Part shown: one piece after another, positions 1 to 9,222 of the stretch | Position numbering within the stretch: position 1 is the first letter of the stretch | Layout of the letters: each line of letters starts with the position of its first letter | Program-made: the position numbers and the translations under genes | The notes under the pieces: model-generated | The model's input: only the letters and a program-made list of their open reading frames with translations | Databases searched by the model: none | Told to the model about the DNA's origin: nothing | From: an uncultured Clostridia bacterium | Lineage (GTDB): Bacteria; Bacillota; Clostridia; Christensenellales; Borkfalkiaceae | Reading direction: 5' to 3' | Length of the DNA stretch: 64,000 bases | NCBI GenBank assembly: GCA_947624965.1 | Contig: CANQMN010000001.1 | Span: forward strand, 62,001-126,000

Positions 1-510
1 GCGCACGCCCCGCTCGGTAACGAGCGCGTCGAGGGGAACGTCGTGCGCTTCCCGCGGGAGCGCTTCTACGGCTTGTCCCGCATAGGCGAGCCCCACCCGC
101 ACCGTCGCGGGATTGCGCGCGAGATATCTGTCGTAATATCCCCCGCCGTAGCCGAGCCGATACCCCTCCCCGTCGAAGGCGAGAAGCGGCACGAGCGCGA
201 CCTCGCAGAAGCCGTCCTCCCCCGCGACCGGTTCCCGGACGCCGAGCGGGCTCACCTCCGTCTCGCCGAAGGGGAGCGCGAGCAGCTTGTCCCCGCATAC
301 GCGCGGAAGGCGCACTTCCTTCCCCGCCGCAAGGAGCGCGGAGACGATCCGCGCCGTCGCGACCTCGCTGCGGAACGCGTTGTAGACGAGAAAACTCCCC
401 CGCTGTGCGAAGGGCGACGCCAAAAAGACGCGTGCGACCGCCTCGTCCCGTTCCTCCGTTTTCAGTTCCGCGCGCCGCGCGGCGCACGCGCTCCGAAGAG
501 CGGACTTCTC
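1..510 (-). CDS. 5-formyltetrahydrofolate cyclo-ligase (MTHFS), 3' end cut by window edge, start unclear
   Basis: Converts 5-formyl-THF to 5,10-methenyl-THF with ATP in cytosolic folate metabolism. One open frame runs from 510 to the window edge (170 codons). The family's substrate/ATP loop is visible as LGYGGGYYDRYLA near residue 120, and the C-terminal HDVPLDALVTERG is close to the usual end, so only a few residues should be missing. The N-terminus reads EKSALRSACAARRAEL, where family members have M-K-x-x-LR, but no ATG, GTG or TTG lies in this frame upstream of a TTG at 423. A stop lies in frame at 523-525. The only nearby candidate, the GTG at 510-512 overlapping the alr stop, is out of frame by 2 nt. 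Either a 2-nt frameshift or assembly error, or a non-canonical start. It is the last visible gene of the dgt-to-alr run. Confidence 0.8.
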
Positions 511-1501
511 ACTCGTAGATCTTCACCGCCTTTGCCGCAAGACGGACGAGCGCTTCGTATTCCGTCGTCCCGTGCGCGCGCGCATAGGCGGACACGTCGG
601 CGACGATGCGCCTCCTCCTGCCGAATTTATCGTCCCCCTCTCCCACGCAGGCGTCCATGCACAGCGCGCCGAGCGCGCCCTCCATGCCCGCGCGGAAGAG
701 ACCGTCTCCGTAGCCGACGCGCAGGGTATGAAGCGCCCCGCGCGCGGGAAATTCCCCGTACCCCGCGCCGCGCCCCACCTGTTTGGTGCGGTGGGACACC
801 GCCGCGTAAAATTTCATCGCGGGGCGGACGGGCAGCGCGCCCGCAAACCCCTGCGGAAGATACCCGTAGAGGGCGATCCCCGCGCGCACGGCGTCGAAGC
901 CGTCCCCCGCGAGCAGACCGCCCGTCGCCGAAAGATGGCGCACGCACTGCGGAAACACCTCCCGCACCCGCGCCGCGGCGCGGACGAACCGCGCGCGCTG
1001 TTCGCAAGACGCCGCGCCGTCCTCGGGCGCATAGAGATGGGAATAGACCCCCGTGATCGCGATCCCCGCGCGCTTCGCTTCCCGCGCCAGCGCGCCCGCC
1101 TGCTCCTCCCGCACGCCGTAACGGTTCATGCCCGTGTTGACGGCAAGGTGCGCTTCGACGGGCTCCCCCGCCCGTTCGAGAACGTGGAGCGCGGCGCGCG
1201 AGGAGACGGTCACCGTGAGGGAATACCCCGCCGCCCGCGCGGCTTCCTCCCCGCAGAGACAGGGCGTGAGCACGAGAACGGGCTTGGAGACGCCCGCCGT
1301 GCGGAGCGCCGCCCCCTCCGTAACGGAAGCGACGGCAAACGCCGCCGCCATATCTTCGAGTTCGAGCGCGACCCGCTCCCCGCCGTGCCCGTACGCGTCG
1401 TCCTTGACGACGGCGATGAGCGGCTTTTTCGCCGCGGCGCACACCGCCGCGGCGTTCGCGCGGATATTTTTCAATGAAACGACCGCCACCGTCTCCTGCA
1501 T
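509..1501 (-). CDS. alr: Alanine racemase
   Basis: PLP-dependent enzyme interconverting L- and D-alanine for peptidoglycan. The PLP lysine motif is VVKDDAYGHG (Lys33; most family members have KANAYGHG). The second catalytic Tyr sits in GAGYGEF, the GYGDGLFR segment follows, and the CMDxC segment is present (GALCMDACVG). At 330 residues it is shorter than the usual 360-390; the shortening lies in the C-terminal beta domain after CMD. No convincing Shine-Dalgarno precedes the ATG at 1501, so the exact start is less certain. The gene lies 32 nt downstream of the zinc-ribbon gene and abuts the MTHFS gene, so it is probably part of the dgt-dnaG-sigA transcript. Confidence 0.9.
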   Translation of the reverse strand: MQETVAVVSLKNIRANAAAVCAAAKKPLIAVVKDDAYGHGGERVALELEDMAAAFAVASVTEGAALRTAGVSKPVLVLTPCLCGEEAARAAGYSLTVTVSSRAALHVLERAGEPVEAHLAVNTGMNRYGVREEQAGALAREAKRAGIAITGVYSHLYAPEDGAASCEQRARFVRAAARVREVFPQCVRHLSATGGLLAGDGFDAVRAGIALYGYLPQGFAGALPVRPAMKFYAAVSHRTKQVGRGAGYGEFPARGALHTLRVGYGDGLFRAGMEGALGALCMDACVGEGDDKFGRRRRIVADVSAYARAHGTTEYEALVRLAAKAVKIYE

Positions 1502-1533
1502 GCCATCATGCTATGCGGCGGGCGGCGGAAAGG

Positions 1534-2235
1534 TTACGCCTTGTACAGCATGCGGCGGCAGTGCTCGCATTCGACGAGCTCCCCGCTCGCGAGCCGTCCG
1601 CGCTGGGCGAGCGAAAATTCCATGCCGCAGATGCACATGTCTCCCCCGACGGGCACCACGATGGGGAAGATGCGCTCCCGCCGCTTGGTCTTATACTTTT
1701 CGAGGATCTCGGGGGGGATGCTCTTCCCGATCTCCGCCAGCCGCGCGTTGACGGCGTCCGTCTCCGCGGCGCGCGCGTTCCTCACTTGTTTGAATTTCTC
1801 CGTGTATTCCGCGCCCTGCTTTTGCATGGCGATGGTCTGTTCGCGCAGTTTTTTATATTCGCCGATCGCCCCTTCGACGTCGGAGACGAGGCGGTTGAGC
1901 TCCGCCTTCAACCCGCGAAGCCGCTCGGAGAGCTCCTGCGCCTTTTTCTTGTAGAAAGAGACGTCGCCGCCGCTCTCTTCCAGCATGGCGTCGAGCTCGC
2001 CGTATTCGGAGATGGCTTTCGCCATGTCCTCGCACCGCGCGGCGAGCGTTTCCTTCGCCTTGCGGAGCTCGGCGGCGCGCGCCTCCTGCGCGTCCAGCTT
2101 TTCTCGCGCGCTCTCGATGAACTTCTTCGCCTGCATGTACTTCTTGCGTTCCTCGCTCGAAGCGAGCTCCTGCTCTATCTTGCGGAGCTCCTTGTCCACT
2201 TCCTGATACTGCAAAAGTTCCTTTAATCCCGTCAT
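1534..2235 (-). CDS. Coiled-coil protein with C-terminal zinc ribbon (DUF164/C4-type family)
   Basis: A 233-residue protein. Residues about 1-170 are a long charged coiled coil (Lys/Glu/Arg-rich heptads beginning LQYQEVDKELRKIEQEL). The C-terminus carries a four-cysteine zinc ribbon, CICG then CEHC. This is the architecture of the widespread bacterial zinc-ribbon coiled-coil family, often found next to nif3-family genes as it is here; related proteins in other bacteria have been linked to RNA or translation, but the role here is not established. The start at 2235 is chosen over longer readings because GGAGT lies at the proper distance upstream and the family begins with this Leu/Gln-rich helix. 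The gene follows the Nif3 gene by 11 nt, so the two are probably co-transcribed. Confidence 0.85.
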   Translation of the reverse strand: MTGLKELLQYQEVDKELRKIEQELASSEERKKYMQAKKFIESAREKLDAQEARAAELRKAKETLAARCEDMAKAISEYGELDAMLEESGGDVSFYKKKAQELSERLRGLKAELNRLVSDVEGAIGEYKKLREQTIAMQKQGAEYTEKFKQVRNARAAETDAVNARLAEIGKSIPPEILEKYKTKRRERIFPIVVPVGGDMCICGMEFSLAQRGRLASGELVECEHCRRMLYKA

Positions 2236-2246
2236 AAATATACTCC

Positions 2247-3023
2247 TTACAGAAAGCGGGCGTCTTCGCGAAGATAGCACGCTTTCCCGATAGATTTCTT
2301 CATTCTTTCCGCGAACAGGCGGAAGCCGTACTGTTCCGACGCATAGTGGGTGAGGAGCACGAGGTTGAGCCCGCACTCCGTCGCGCCGAGGATGCGGTGA
2401 TGCGCCGCGTCCGAGGAGACGAGCGTATCCGCGCCGCAAGCGAGCGCGAAGCCGAGCGCCTCGTCGTCAAAGCCTGCGCCGCAGAAGCTCGCCACGCGGC
2501 GGACCTTCCCGCCGCCGTAGGAGAGGACGCGCTCCGTTTTGAACGTCTTTTTCGCCCGCGCGACAAACGTTTCGAGCGGGGACTCCTTCACGTCGTACAC
2601 CCTGCCGTATCCGCCGCCCTCCACTTCCGTCATCACGGCGAGCGGCTTTTCCCCGCCCAGCCCGCGCATGAGGCTCTCGTCGATGCCGCGGGGCGCGGCG
2701 TCGAGGTTGAGGTGCGCCGAGATCACGGAGATGCCCGCCCGCGCGCACGCGAGCACGTGCTTGCCGCACGTCTCGTCGAGCCGCCGCAACCCGTCCGTCC
2801 AGATGGCGGGATGATGGGTGAAGATGACGTTCGCCCCCCGCTCTTTCGCCTCCTCCACCGCCCCTTCGGACAGATCGAGGGAGAAGAGCACGCCCGTAAC
2901 TTCCCCGCCGCAGTCGACGAGCAGTCCGCTGTTGTCGTGAAATCCGCATTCGGACACCAGCCGCGCCGAAACGGAGAAAGGCGCGAGGGCGTCGGCAAGT
3001 TCATAGATATCTCTCGGTCTCAT
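2247..3023 (-). CDS. Nif3-like dinuclear metal centre protein (YqfO/DUF34 family)
   Basis: A 258-residue member of the Nif3/DUF34 family, once called GTP cyclohydrolase I type 2; the true biochemical role is unresolved. Metal-ligand motifs visible are FTHHPAIW (His-His near residue 70), SAHLNLD, and near the C-terminus [10 protein letters not shown]. The start at 3023 is inside the 3' end of trmK and has GAGGAG spaced correctly upstream; readings that start further upstream lose family similarity. The family's optional inserted PII-like domain appears absent or reduced, as the length is at the short end (250-370). The trmK-nif3-zinc ribbon order is common in Firmicutes after sigA. Confidence 0.88.
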   Translation of the reverse strand: MRPRDIYELADALAPFSVSARLVSECGFHDNSGLLVDCGGEVTGVLFSLDLSEGAVEEAKERGANVIFTHHPAIWTDGLRRLDETCGKHVLACARAGISVISAHLNLDAAPRGIDESLMRGLGGEKPLAVMTEVEGGGYGRVYDVKESPLETFVARAKKTFKTERVLSYGGGKVRRVASFCGAGFDDEALGFALACGADTLVSSDAAHHRILGATECGLNLVLLTHYASEQYGFRLFAERMKKSIGKACYLREDARFL

Positions 3024-3675
3024 GGATGGTCTCCTCGATGTCTTTGAGCCGTGCCGCCAGCGCGGCGCGGTCCCGTTCGTTGATCGCCGCGCAGCAAAGG
3101 CGCGCGGCAAGTTTTGCCGCCTCCTCCCGCAACATGGGGAGAAACGCGGGCGAAGCGCCTCTCAAATTGTCCCGTCCGTAGCGAAATTCCCGTTCGGAAT
3201 AGACGTCTCCGCCCGTGCCGTCGCCCGCGATGAGTTCGTAGTACTTGGGGCGCGCCGTCCCCTCCGAAAAGGTCTCGTCCCGCTCGATGCGCGCCCCGCG
3301 CGCGAGAAGGTGCCGCCGCACTTTTTCGCAGTTGCGCATGGGTTGCAGAACGAAGCGCGCGGGGAGCGGAAATTTGGAGAGGATGGAGACGATCTCCTCC
3401 CCGCCCATCCCCGCGATGAGCACGAGGTCGCACGGCTCGGGGAGCCCTTCCAGCCCGTCCGCGACGACGGGGATACAGCTACCCGCGCGGATATAGCGTT
3501 CGAGCAGGCGTTCCGCCTTGCGCAGGCTCCCCGCGCTGACGTCCGAAAGATACGCCCGCTCGCACAGCCCGTTGTCCAGCATGTAGCGGGTCATATAGCC
3601 GTGGTCGCAGCCGATATCCGCAAAGACGCGGGCGGCGGTGAGCGCGGCGCAAATGTGCGCGATGCGCTCTTTCAT
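3001..3675 (-). CDS. trmK: tRNA (adenine(22)-N1)-methyltransferase
   Basis: SAM-dependent methyltransferase that makes m1A22 in bacterial tRNA. The Rossmann SAM motif is [16 protein letters not shown] (residues about 18-33), the next motif is [15 protein letters not shown], and the catalytic-side [13 protein letters not shown] is typical of TrmK. Length (224) matches the family. The ATG at 3675 shares one base with the sigA stop (TGATG), implying translational coupling. sigA-trmK-nif3 is a conserved Firmicutes arrangement, which supports the assignment. Confidence 0.92.
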   Translation of the reverse strand: MKERIAHICAALTAARVFADIGCDHGYMTRYMLDNGLCERAYLSDVSAGSLRKAERLLERYIRAGSCIPVVADGLEGLPEPCDLVLIAGMGGEEIVSILSKFPLPARFVLQPMRNCEKVRRHLLARGARIERDETFSEGTARPKYYELIAGDGTGGDVYSEREFRYGRDNLRGASPAFLPMLREEAAKLAARLCCAAINERDRAALAARLKDIEETIHETERYL

Positions 3676-4730
3676 CAATCGAGGAAGTCTTTGAGCTTCT
3701 TGGAGCGCGAGGGGTGGCGGAGCTTGCGGAGCGCCTTCGCCTCGATCTGGCGGATGCGCTCGCGGGTAACGTTAAATTCCTTGCCCACCTCTTCGAGGGT
3801 GCGCGGCTTTCCGTCGTCGATGCCGTAGCGCAGGCGCAACACCTTCTCCTCGCGGGGGGTGAGCGTGTCCAACACGCTCACGAGCTGTTCTTTGAGCATG
3901 ATGAAGGCGACGGAATCGCCCGGCGTCTGCGTCTTGTCGTCCTCGATGAAATCGCCGAGATGGGAATCCTCCTCCTCGCCGATGGGCGTCTCCAACGAGA
4001 CGGGGTCCTGCGCGATCTTCTGGATCTCCCGCACGCGCGCCACGTCTACGCCCATCGCCTCCGCGATCTCCTCGGGCGTGGGCTCCCTGCCGTTTTCCTG
4101 CAAGAGCATGCGGGAAACGCGGGTGAGCTTGTTGATGGTCTCCACCATGTGGACGGGAATGCGGATGGTGCGCGCCTGATCTGCGATGGCGCGCGTGATG
4201 GACTGCCTGATCCACCACGTCGCGTACGTGGAAAACTTGAACCCCTTCTGGTAGTCGAACTTCTCCACCGCCTTCATGAGCCCCAAATTTCCCTCTTGGA
4301 TGAGGTCTAAAAAGAGCATGCCGCGCCCGACGTACCGCTTCGCGATGGAGACGACGAGACGGAGGTTCGCCTCCGAGAGCCGCTTTTTCGCCGCCTCGTC
4401 CCCCTCCTGCATGAGGCGGGCGAGCTCGATCTCCTCGTCGCCCGAGAGGAGGGGCACCCTGCCGATGTCCTTCAAGTACATCTTCACGGGGTCGTCCAGC
4501 CCGATGTCCGAGAGCGCCTGTTCAAAGAGCTCCTTGTCGCGCTCGTCCTCGTTAAAGACGACGATGCCCTTTTCGGGAAGCGCCTTGTAGACGTCCTCGA
4601 TCTGCGCGGGGCTCAGGTCGTACCGTTCGAGCACGTCGCACAGCGCGTTGGAAGAGATGCTTCCCTTCATCTTGTATCCCGCGACGAGATCGTCGATCAG
4701 TTCTTCGAGTTTTTGTTCACTGACGTTCAT
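3675..4730 (-). CDS. sigA: Primary sigma factor RpoD/SigA
   Basis: Housekeeping sigma-70, 351 residues. A short region 1.1 (about 1-70) is followed by region 1.2 ([11 protein letters not shown]), region 2 with the -10-recognition helix ([20 protein letters not shown], about 163-182), region 3 (200-270) and region 4 with the -35 helix-turn-helix ([18 protein letters not shown]). All core motifs look intact, consistent with the near-consensus TTGACA/TATAAT promoters found across the window. Start at 4730 is supported by GGAGGAAGA upstream and by the ATGA overlap with the dnaG stop. It is encoded in the classical macromolecular-synthesis operon after dnaG, here without rpsU. Confidence 0.97.
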   Translation of the reverse strand: MNVSEQKLEELIDDLVAGYKMKGSISSNALCDVLERYDLSPAQIEDVYKALPEKGIVVFNEDERDKELFEQALSDIGLDDPVKMYLKDIGRVPLLSGDEEIELARLMQEGDEAAKKRLSEANLRLVVSIAKRYVGRGMLFLDLIQEGNLGLMKAVEKFDYQKGFKFSTYATWWIRQSITRAIADQARTIRIPVHMVETINKLTRVSRMLLQENGREPTPEEIAEAMGVDVARVREIQKIAQDPVSLETPIGEEEDSHLGDFIEDDKTQTPGDSVAFIMLKEQLVSVLDTLTPREEKVLRLRYGIDDGKPRTLEEVGKEFNVTRERIRQIEAKALRKLRHPSRSKKLKDFLD

Positions 4731-6511
4731 ATTCTTCCTCCGATCGATATGCTTTTGAGTTTCTTGGTATAATCGTCGATGCGGGAAAGAAGTTCCCGCT
4801 TCGCTTCCGCCGAATCCGCCGCCGCGAGCTGCTGCCGCGCGCGTTCGATCTTTTCGGTATAGGACTTCCGTTCGAGGGTCGCGACGCAGTCGCGGAAATA
4901 CCGCTCCGCTTGCTCGCCGTCGAGATTTTCGCCGAAATCGAGATTGAGCACCGCGGAGAGTTCCGCGGAGTCCGCGGGCATCTCGTCGAAGATCGCGCTC
5001 GGGCGGACGCGCCCCGCGCGCCTCCCCCGCACGATGAACCCCGCGATCGTGGCGAGCTCGGGATCCGCACAGTCGAGCGAGCCGACGTCGAAGTCCGCCG
5101 CATACGGCTTGGAAAAGAGACATGCCGCGAGCACGAAGCGGAGCGCCTTGCGGTCCCTGTCCGCGTTCTCCTCCCGCACGGTCGGGGGCGGGGCGGGCTC
5201 CTTCTCCCGCGGGAGCGCCTCCATATCGCGGGAGAGCGCCGTATAGCTCACGTTCGCCATGGCGGCGATGCGCTTCAACAGTTCCTCCCGCTCCGTCGCG
5301 CTCTCCGCTTCCCGCACGACGGAAAGCGCCTCCTTCACGAAGTCCCGCCTGTCCTCTGTCTTGGAGAGGTCGTATTTCTGCCGCGCGGCGTGGATGCGGA
5401 AATCGATGAGCGGCATCGCCGCGTCGAGACAGGCGCGATAGCCCTCCGCGCCCCGCTGTTTTATCACGTCGTCGGGGTCCAATCCCTCCGGCATGGGCAC
5501 GACGCGCACCTTCACGCCCTCCTGCTTCAAAATGTCCAGCCCGCGCAGATTCGCCTTCTGTCCCGCGAAATCGCCGTCGTAGCTGATGAACACGTTCTCC
5601 GAATAGCGGCGGCAGAGGCGCGCCTGCTCCTTGGTGAGCGAAGTCCCCATGCTCGCGACGACGTTGTGAAACCCCGCTTCGTACAGCGAAATGGCGTCCA
5701 TATACCCCTCCACCATGATGAGGTTGGGGATCCCGCCCGCCCGCTTTTCCTTCTTAACGAGGTTGACGTTGTAGAGATTTTTGCTCTTGTTGAAGATCGA
5801 AGTCTCGCGCGTGTTCTTATACTTGGCGCGGTCGGTCGGTTTCAACACCCGCCCGCCGAACGCGACGACCTCGTCCATGTGGTTGATGATGGGAATGATG
5901 AGCCGCTCGCCCTCCGCGTCGATGAGCCGCCCCTCCTCCGTGAGGTTACACGCGCCGCTGTCCGCGCACTCCTCCTTGGTGTAGCCCTGCGCGAGAAGAT
6001 AGGCGGGAAGCCCGCTGTAATCGAGCGACGCGCCCAGCCCGAACCGCCTCGCCGTGGAGGGAGAAATGCCGCGCTTTGCGAGATAGGCAAGGTGCGCCTC
6101 CGCCCGCCCCCCATAGAGATTGTTGAGGTAAAAGCGCGCCGCGTCCTTCATCAGGGAGAGCAGCCTGTCCTTCTTTTTTTTCTTTTGGGCGGTCTCCTCG
6201 GCGAGGCGGTTGTCGAAGGCGGGAACATCCAGCTTCGCGCGCGCCGCGAGGATCTGCACCGCCTGCGTGAAGTCCACGTTCTCGTACTCCTTCACGAACC
6301 CGATGACGTCGCCCGAGACGCCGCACCCGAAGCAGTGATAGTACTTGTCCGCCGCGTTCACCGAGAACGAGGGCGTCTTTTCATGGTGAAAGGGACAGCA
6401 CGCCCAGTAGTTGTATCCCCTTCTCTCCAACTTGATATACGAACCGATGACCTCGACGATATCGTTCTTCTCTTTGAGGACGCGCAAAAACTCGGCGAAA
6501 TTTTCCATCAT
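4727..6511 (-). CDS. dnaG: DNA primase
   Basis: Synthesises RNA primers at the replication fork. The N-terminal CHC2 zinc finger uses Cys40, His43, Cys60 and Cys63 ([11 protein letters not shown] ... HCFGC). The RNA polymerase core and TOPRIM domain follow, with [11 protein letters not shown] carrying the catalytic Glu and ISYDGDFAG the Asp pair. The C-terminal third should bind the DnaB helicase. Length 594 is typical. The start at 6511 has GGAGG seven bases upstream and overlaps the dgt stop by ATGA; an immediately adjacent second ATG at 6508 is possible. Co-transcribed with dgt and sigA. Confidence 0.96.
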   Translation of the reverse strand: MMENFAEFLRVLKEKNDIVEVIGSYIKLERRGYNYWACCPFHHEKTPSFSVNAADKYYHCFGCGVSGDVIGFVKEYENVDFTQAVQILAARAKLDVPAFDNRLAEETAQKKKKKDRLLSLMKDAARFYLNNLYGGRAEAHLAYLAKRGISPSTARRFGLGASLDYSGLPAYLLAQGYTKEECADSGACNLTEEGRLIDAEGERLIIPIINHMDEVVAFGGRVLKPTDRAKYKNTRETSIFNKSKNLYNVNLVKKEKRAGGIPNLIMVEGYMDAISLYEAGFHNVVASMGTSLTKEQARLCRRYSENVFISYDGDFAGQKANLRGLDILKQEGVKVRVVPMPEGLDPDDVIKQRGAEGYRACLDAAMPLIDFRIHAARQKYDLSKTEDRRDFVKEALSVVREAESATEREELLKRIAAMANVSYTALSRDMEALPREKEPAPPPTVREENADRDRKALRFVLAACLFSKPYAADFDVGSLDCADPELATIAGFIVRGRRAGRVRPSAIFDEMPADSAELSAVLNLDFGENLDGEQAERYFRDCVATLERKSYTEKIERARQQLAAADSAEAKRELLSRIDDYTKKLKSISIGGRI

Positions 6512-7497
6512 ACGCCGCCCTCCCGCGGCACGAACAGCCGCTTGAACACGCCGATCGCATACTTGTCCGTCATGGAAGAGAGATAGTCGCACACGGCGCG
6601 GGGAACGTCCGTCTGCGCCGTGCCGAGATAGACGGCGGGGAGCTCCTCGGGGCGCTCCGCAAAGTAGGAATACAGGGCGCGGAGCATGCGCTCCGCGCTC
6701 TCCTGTATGAGCTTGTTCGCGCGCTCGTAGACGCGCTCGAACATGAACGCGCGCAGAAGTTCGAGCGCCTCGCTCTTCTCCTCGGACATGCGCACGTACG
6801 GCTTGCCCTCCGAGGTCTCAAAAATATCCGTGATGGCGGCGTTGATGCGCGCGGAAGTATCCGTGCCGAACGCTTTCACCGCCCGCGCGGGGAGCTCGTC
6901 CGCGCGCAAAAATCCCGCGCGGACGGCGTCGTCGATGTCATGATTGATGTAGGCGATGCGGTCGGCGAGGGAGACCGCCTCCCCCTCCAACGTCGCGGGT
7001 TTTCCGCTCTTGGTGTGGTTGCGGATGCCGTCCCGCACCTCGTATGTAAGGTTGAGCCCCTTGCCGTCCTTTTCGAGGATATCGACGACGCGCAGGGACT
7101 GTTCGCTGTGGCGGAACCCCGTGGGACAGAGCGCGTTCAACACCCGTTCGCCCACGTGCCCGAAGGGCGTATGCCCGAGGTCGTGCCCCAGCGCGATCGC
7201 CTCCGCCAGATCCTCGTTGAGGGAGAGACACCGCGCGAGCGAACGCGCGATCTGGCTCACGTCCAGCGTGTGGGTGAGGCGGGACATATAGTGGTCTCCG
7301 TCGGGCGCGAAAAAGACCTGCGTTTTGTTTTTGAGACGCAGAAACGCCTTGGAATAGATGATCCTGTCCCTGTCCCGCTGGAAGTCCGTCCGCATCGCGC
7401 AGGGCGGCTCCTCCCGCAACCTGCCGAGGCTCTCGCACGACTTCTTCGCGTACGGGGAGAGGAACGCCCGCTCTTTTTCGTAAGTCTTTTCCTTCAT
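6508..7497 (-). CDS. dgt: dGTPase-like HD-domain triphosphohydrolase
   Basis: Member of the deoxyguanosinetriphosphate triphosphohydrolase-like family that cleaves dNTPs to nucleosides and triphosphate. HD-domain metal ligands are seen in LTHTLDVSQIAR (His76) and ALGHDLGHTPFGH (His105-Asp106, His109, His114), with a later Asp in SLADRIAYINHDIDD. 329 residues, like the short Firmicutes dgt that precedes dnaG. ATG at 7497 is used although its ribosome binding site is weak; an in-frame TTG at 7557 would add 20 basic residues without family similarity. First gene after the promoter at 7565-7593. Confidence 0.9.
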   Translation of the reverse strand: MKEKTYEKERAFLSPYAKKSCESLGRLREEPPCAMRTDFQRDRDRIIYSKAFLRLKNKTQVFFAPDGDHYMSRLTHTLDVSQIARSLARCLSLNEDLAEAIALGHDLGHTPFGHVGERVLNALCPTGFRHSEQSLRVVDILEKDGKGLNLTYEVRDGIRNHTKSGKPATLEGEAVSLADRIAYINHDIDDAVRAGFLRADELPARAVKAFGTDTSARINAAITDIFETSEGKPYVRMSEEKSEALELLRAFMFERVYERANKLIQESAERMLRALYSYFAERPEELPAVYLGTAQTDVPRAVCDYLSSMTDKYAIGVFKRLFVPREGGV

Positions 7498-7564
7498 TTG
7501 CCCGTTATTTCGCCAAAAGAGAAAAAATCTCCTCTTTTTCGGAGAAAATTTTTCCAAATTTCAT

Positions 7565-7593
7565 ATATTATGCCACGCATAGTACTTTGTAAA
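7565..7593 (-). promoter_or_regulatory. Sigma-A promoter for dgt-dnaG-sigA
   Basis: On the minus strand TTTACA (7588-7593) is followed after 17 nt by TAATAT (7565-7570); a better -10 match, CATAAT (7567-7572), would leave a 15-nt spacer. It sits between the SDR stop and the dgt start in a short AT-rich gap. The leader also holds an imperfect GGAGA/TCTCC inverted repeat at about 7522-7554. Confidence 0.55.
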
Positions 7594-7601
7594 TTGCCAA
7601 A

Positions 7602-8300
7602 TTAAACGCTGAATCCGCCGTTTACGCCCAACACCTGCCCCGTAATATAGGGATTTTCGACAAAGAACAGCACGGCGCGGGCGACCTCTTCGGGCGAGGC
7701 GAACCGCCCGACGGGGATCTCTTCGCACAGCGCGCGCACGTCCTCGGGCGATAAATTCGCGCACATGCGGGTGTCCACGACGCCCGGCGAGACGCAGTTC
7801 ACCGTGATATGGGAGGGCGCGAGCTCCTTTGCGAGCGCCTTGGTGAAGGCGATGACCGCGCCCTTGGAGGCGGAATAGACGCTCTCGCAACTGCCGCCGA
7901 CTTCCCCCCAGACGGACGCGACGTTCACGATCGCGCCCCCCCTTTCCAACATGCGCTTCACGGCGTATTTACAGCCTAAAAAAACGCCCTCCGCGTTGAC
8001 GCGCATCACGCGCGCCCAATCCTCCGCCGTCGTGTCCTGCACCTGTTTGCAGAGCGCGACACCCGCGTTGTTCACGAGGACGTCGAGGGAGGAATACCCC
8101 GCAAAGAGCGCGGCGACGTCCTCCTCCCGCCCCGCGTCCGAACGGACAAAGCGCGCCTGCGGACAGAGCGCGCGCGCCTCGGCGGCGCTCGCCTCGTCCG
8201 CGGAATAGGTCGCCGTCGTCTCGTACCCGCGCTCCGCCAAAAGTTTGACGGCGGCGAGCCCGATGCCGCGCGTGCCGCCCGTAACGAGCGCGCGCTTCAC
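7602..8300 (-). CDS. Short-chain dehydrogenase/reductase (FabG-like)
   Basis: Classical NAD(P)-dependent SDR of 232 residues. The cofactor motif is TGGTRGIGLA at the N-terminus, then NNAG at about 77-80, and the catalytic Ser129, Tyr142 and Lys146 (VYSASKGAV). The PG motif after the active site is SPGVVDT. It resembles 3-oxoacyl-ACP reductases, but no fab genes are nearby and its position is the last gene of the aro operon, so a substrate cannot be assigned. It starts with GTG overlapping the aroK stop (GTGA), implying translational coupling. Confidence 0.85.
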   Translation of the reverse strand: MKRALVTGGTRGIGLAAVKLLAERGYETTATYSADEASAAEARALCPQARFVRSDAGREEDVAALFAGYSSLDVLVNNAGVALCKQVQDTTAEDWARVMRVNAEGVFLGCKYAVKRMLERGGAIVNVASVWGEVGGSCESVYSASKGAVIAFTKALAKELAPSHITVNCVSPGVVDTRMCANLSPEDVRALCEEIPVGRFASPEEVARAVLFFVENPYITGQVLGVNGGFSV

Positions 8301-8803
8301 TGCGCTTCGGCGAGAGAGACGATCTCCCGCGCGACCTCGTCCACCGTCTTTCCGTCCGTGTCCACGATATAGTCCGCGACGCTTTCGTAGACGGGCATGC
8401 GCTCTTCGAGGAGCTGACCGAGTTTTTCGGCGGTCTTGCCCGTGTCTTTGAGGAGCGGCCGCGTCTCGTCCGCGCGCACGCGGGAGAGAAGCGTCTCGAA
8501 AGAGGCGCGCATGAAAAAGATCTTGCCGCCCCGCTTCAACAGCTCGCTGTTCTCGTATTTGAGCACGAGCCCGCCGCCCGTCGAGATGACGAGCCCGTCC
8601 TGCCCCGCGAGTTCGCGCACGACGTCCGTTTCGAGGGCGCGGAAATGCGCCTCGCCGTAAAATTCAAAGATATCCGAGATCCGCCCGTGGCGGTCGCTTA
8701 TCACGACGTCGGTGTCGAACCACCTTCTCCCCGTGAGCTCCGCGATGCGGATCCCGACGCTGGACTTGCCGACCCCCATCATGCCGCAAAGAACGATGTT
8801 CAT
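8297..8803 (-). CDS. aroK: Shikimate kinase
   Basis: Phosphorylates shikimate at the 3-hydroxyl with ATP, fifth step of the chorismate pathway. The P-loop is GMMGVGKSS at the N-terminus, the shikimate-binding Asp lies in DTDVVI, GEAHFRALE provides the substrate Arg, and STGGGLVL is the Walker B-like segment; RADETRPLL is the lid. Length 168 is typical. Start at 8803 chosen for the MNIVLCG N-terminus and GGAGAG upstream; it overlaps the aroQ stop by ATGA. Confidence 0.94.
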   Translation of the reverse strand: MNIVLCGMMGVGKSSVGIRIAELTGRRWFDTDVVISDRHGRISDIFEFYGEAHFRALETDVVRELAGQDGLVISTGGGLVLKYENSELLKRGGKIFFMRASFETLLSRVRADETRPLLKDTGKTAEKLGQLLEERMPVYESVADYIVDTDGKTVDEVAREIVSLAEAQ

Positions 8804-9222
8804 AACCAAAAACTCTCCAATGCGAGATAGTAGCTCGCCTTTCCGAACCCGAGCACTTCGCCGCGGCAGACCTCGGTGAGGACGGACTTCTTCCGGAACT
8901 CCTCGCGCGCCTGCACGTTGGACATATGCGTCTCGACGACGGGAACGGTGATGGCGGCGATCGCGTCGCGCAGGGCGATGGAGTAGTGCGTGAACGCGCC
9001 CGCGTTGAGCACGATGCCGTCGTATTTTCCCTCCGCCGCATGCAGCCGCGAGCACAGTTCCCCTTCTACGTTGCTCTGGTAGAATTCGACCTCGTGCCCG
9101 TGCGCCTTACAAAATGCCGCGAGCCCCGCGTTGATCTCTTCGAGCGTCTCCGTTCCGTAAACGCCTTTTTCCCTTTTCCCCGTGAGGTTGAGATTGACCC
9201 CGTTGATGACGAGAAATTTCAT
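8800..9222 (-). CDS. aroQ: Type II 3-dehydroquinate dehydratase
   Basis: Dehydrates 3-dehydroquinate to 3-dehydroshikimate; forms dodecamers in this family. The N-terminal active-site loop reads INGVNLNLTGKREKGVYG with the catalytic Arg and Tyr, followed by NAGAFTHYSIALRDA and the His-containing ETHMSNVQAREEFR. The 140-residue length is right for type II. The start has GGAGG 7 nt upstream. The ATGA overlap with aroE upstream and with aroK downstream supports a single translationally coupled unit. Confidence 0.95.
   Translation of the reverse strand: MKFLVINGVNLNLTGKREKGVYGTETLEEINAGLAAFCKAHGHEVEFYQSNVEGELCSRLHAAEGKYDGIVLNAGAFTHYSIALRDAIAAITVPVVETHMSNVQAREEFRKKSVLTEVCRGEVLGFGKASYYLALESFWL

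Noticed and set aside
7641-7652. 0A-box-like TTCGACA in the SDR gene and TGTCGAA at 57306 in the ABC-F gene
   Set aside because: Both lie inside coding sequence and are expected by chance for a 7-mer.
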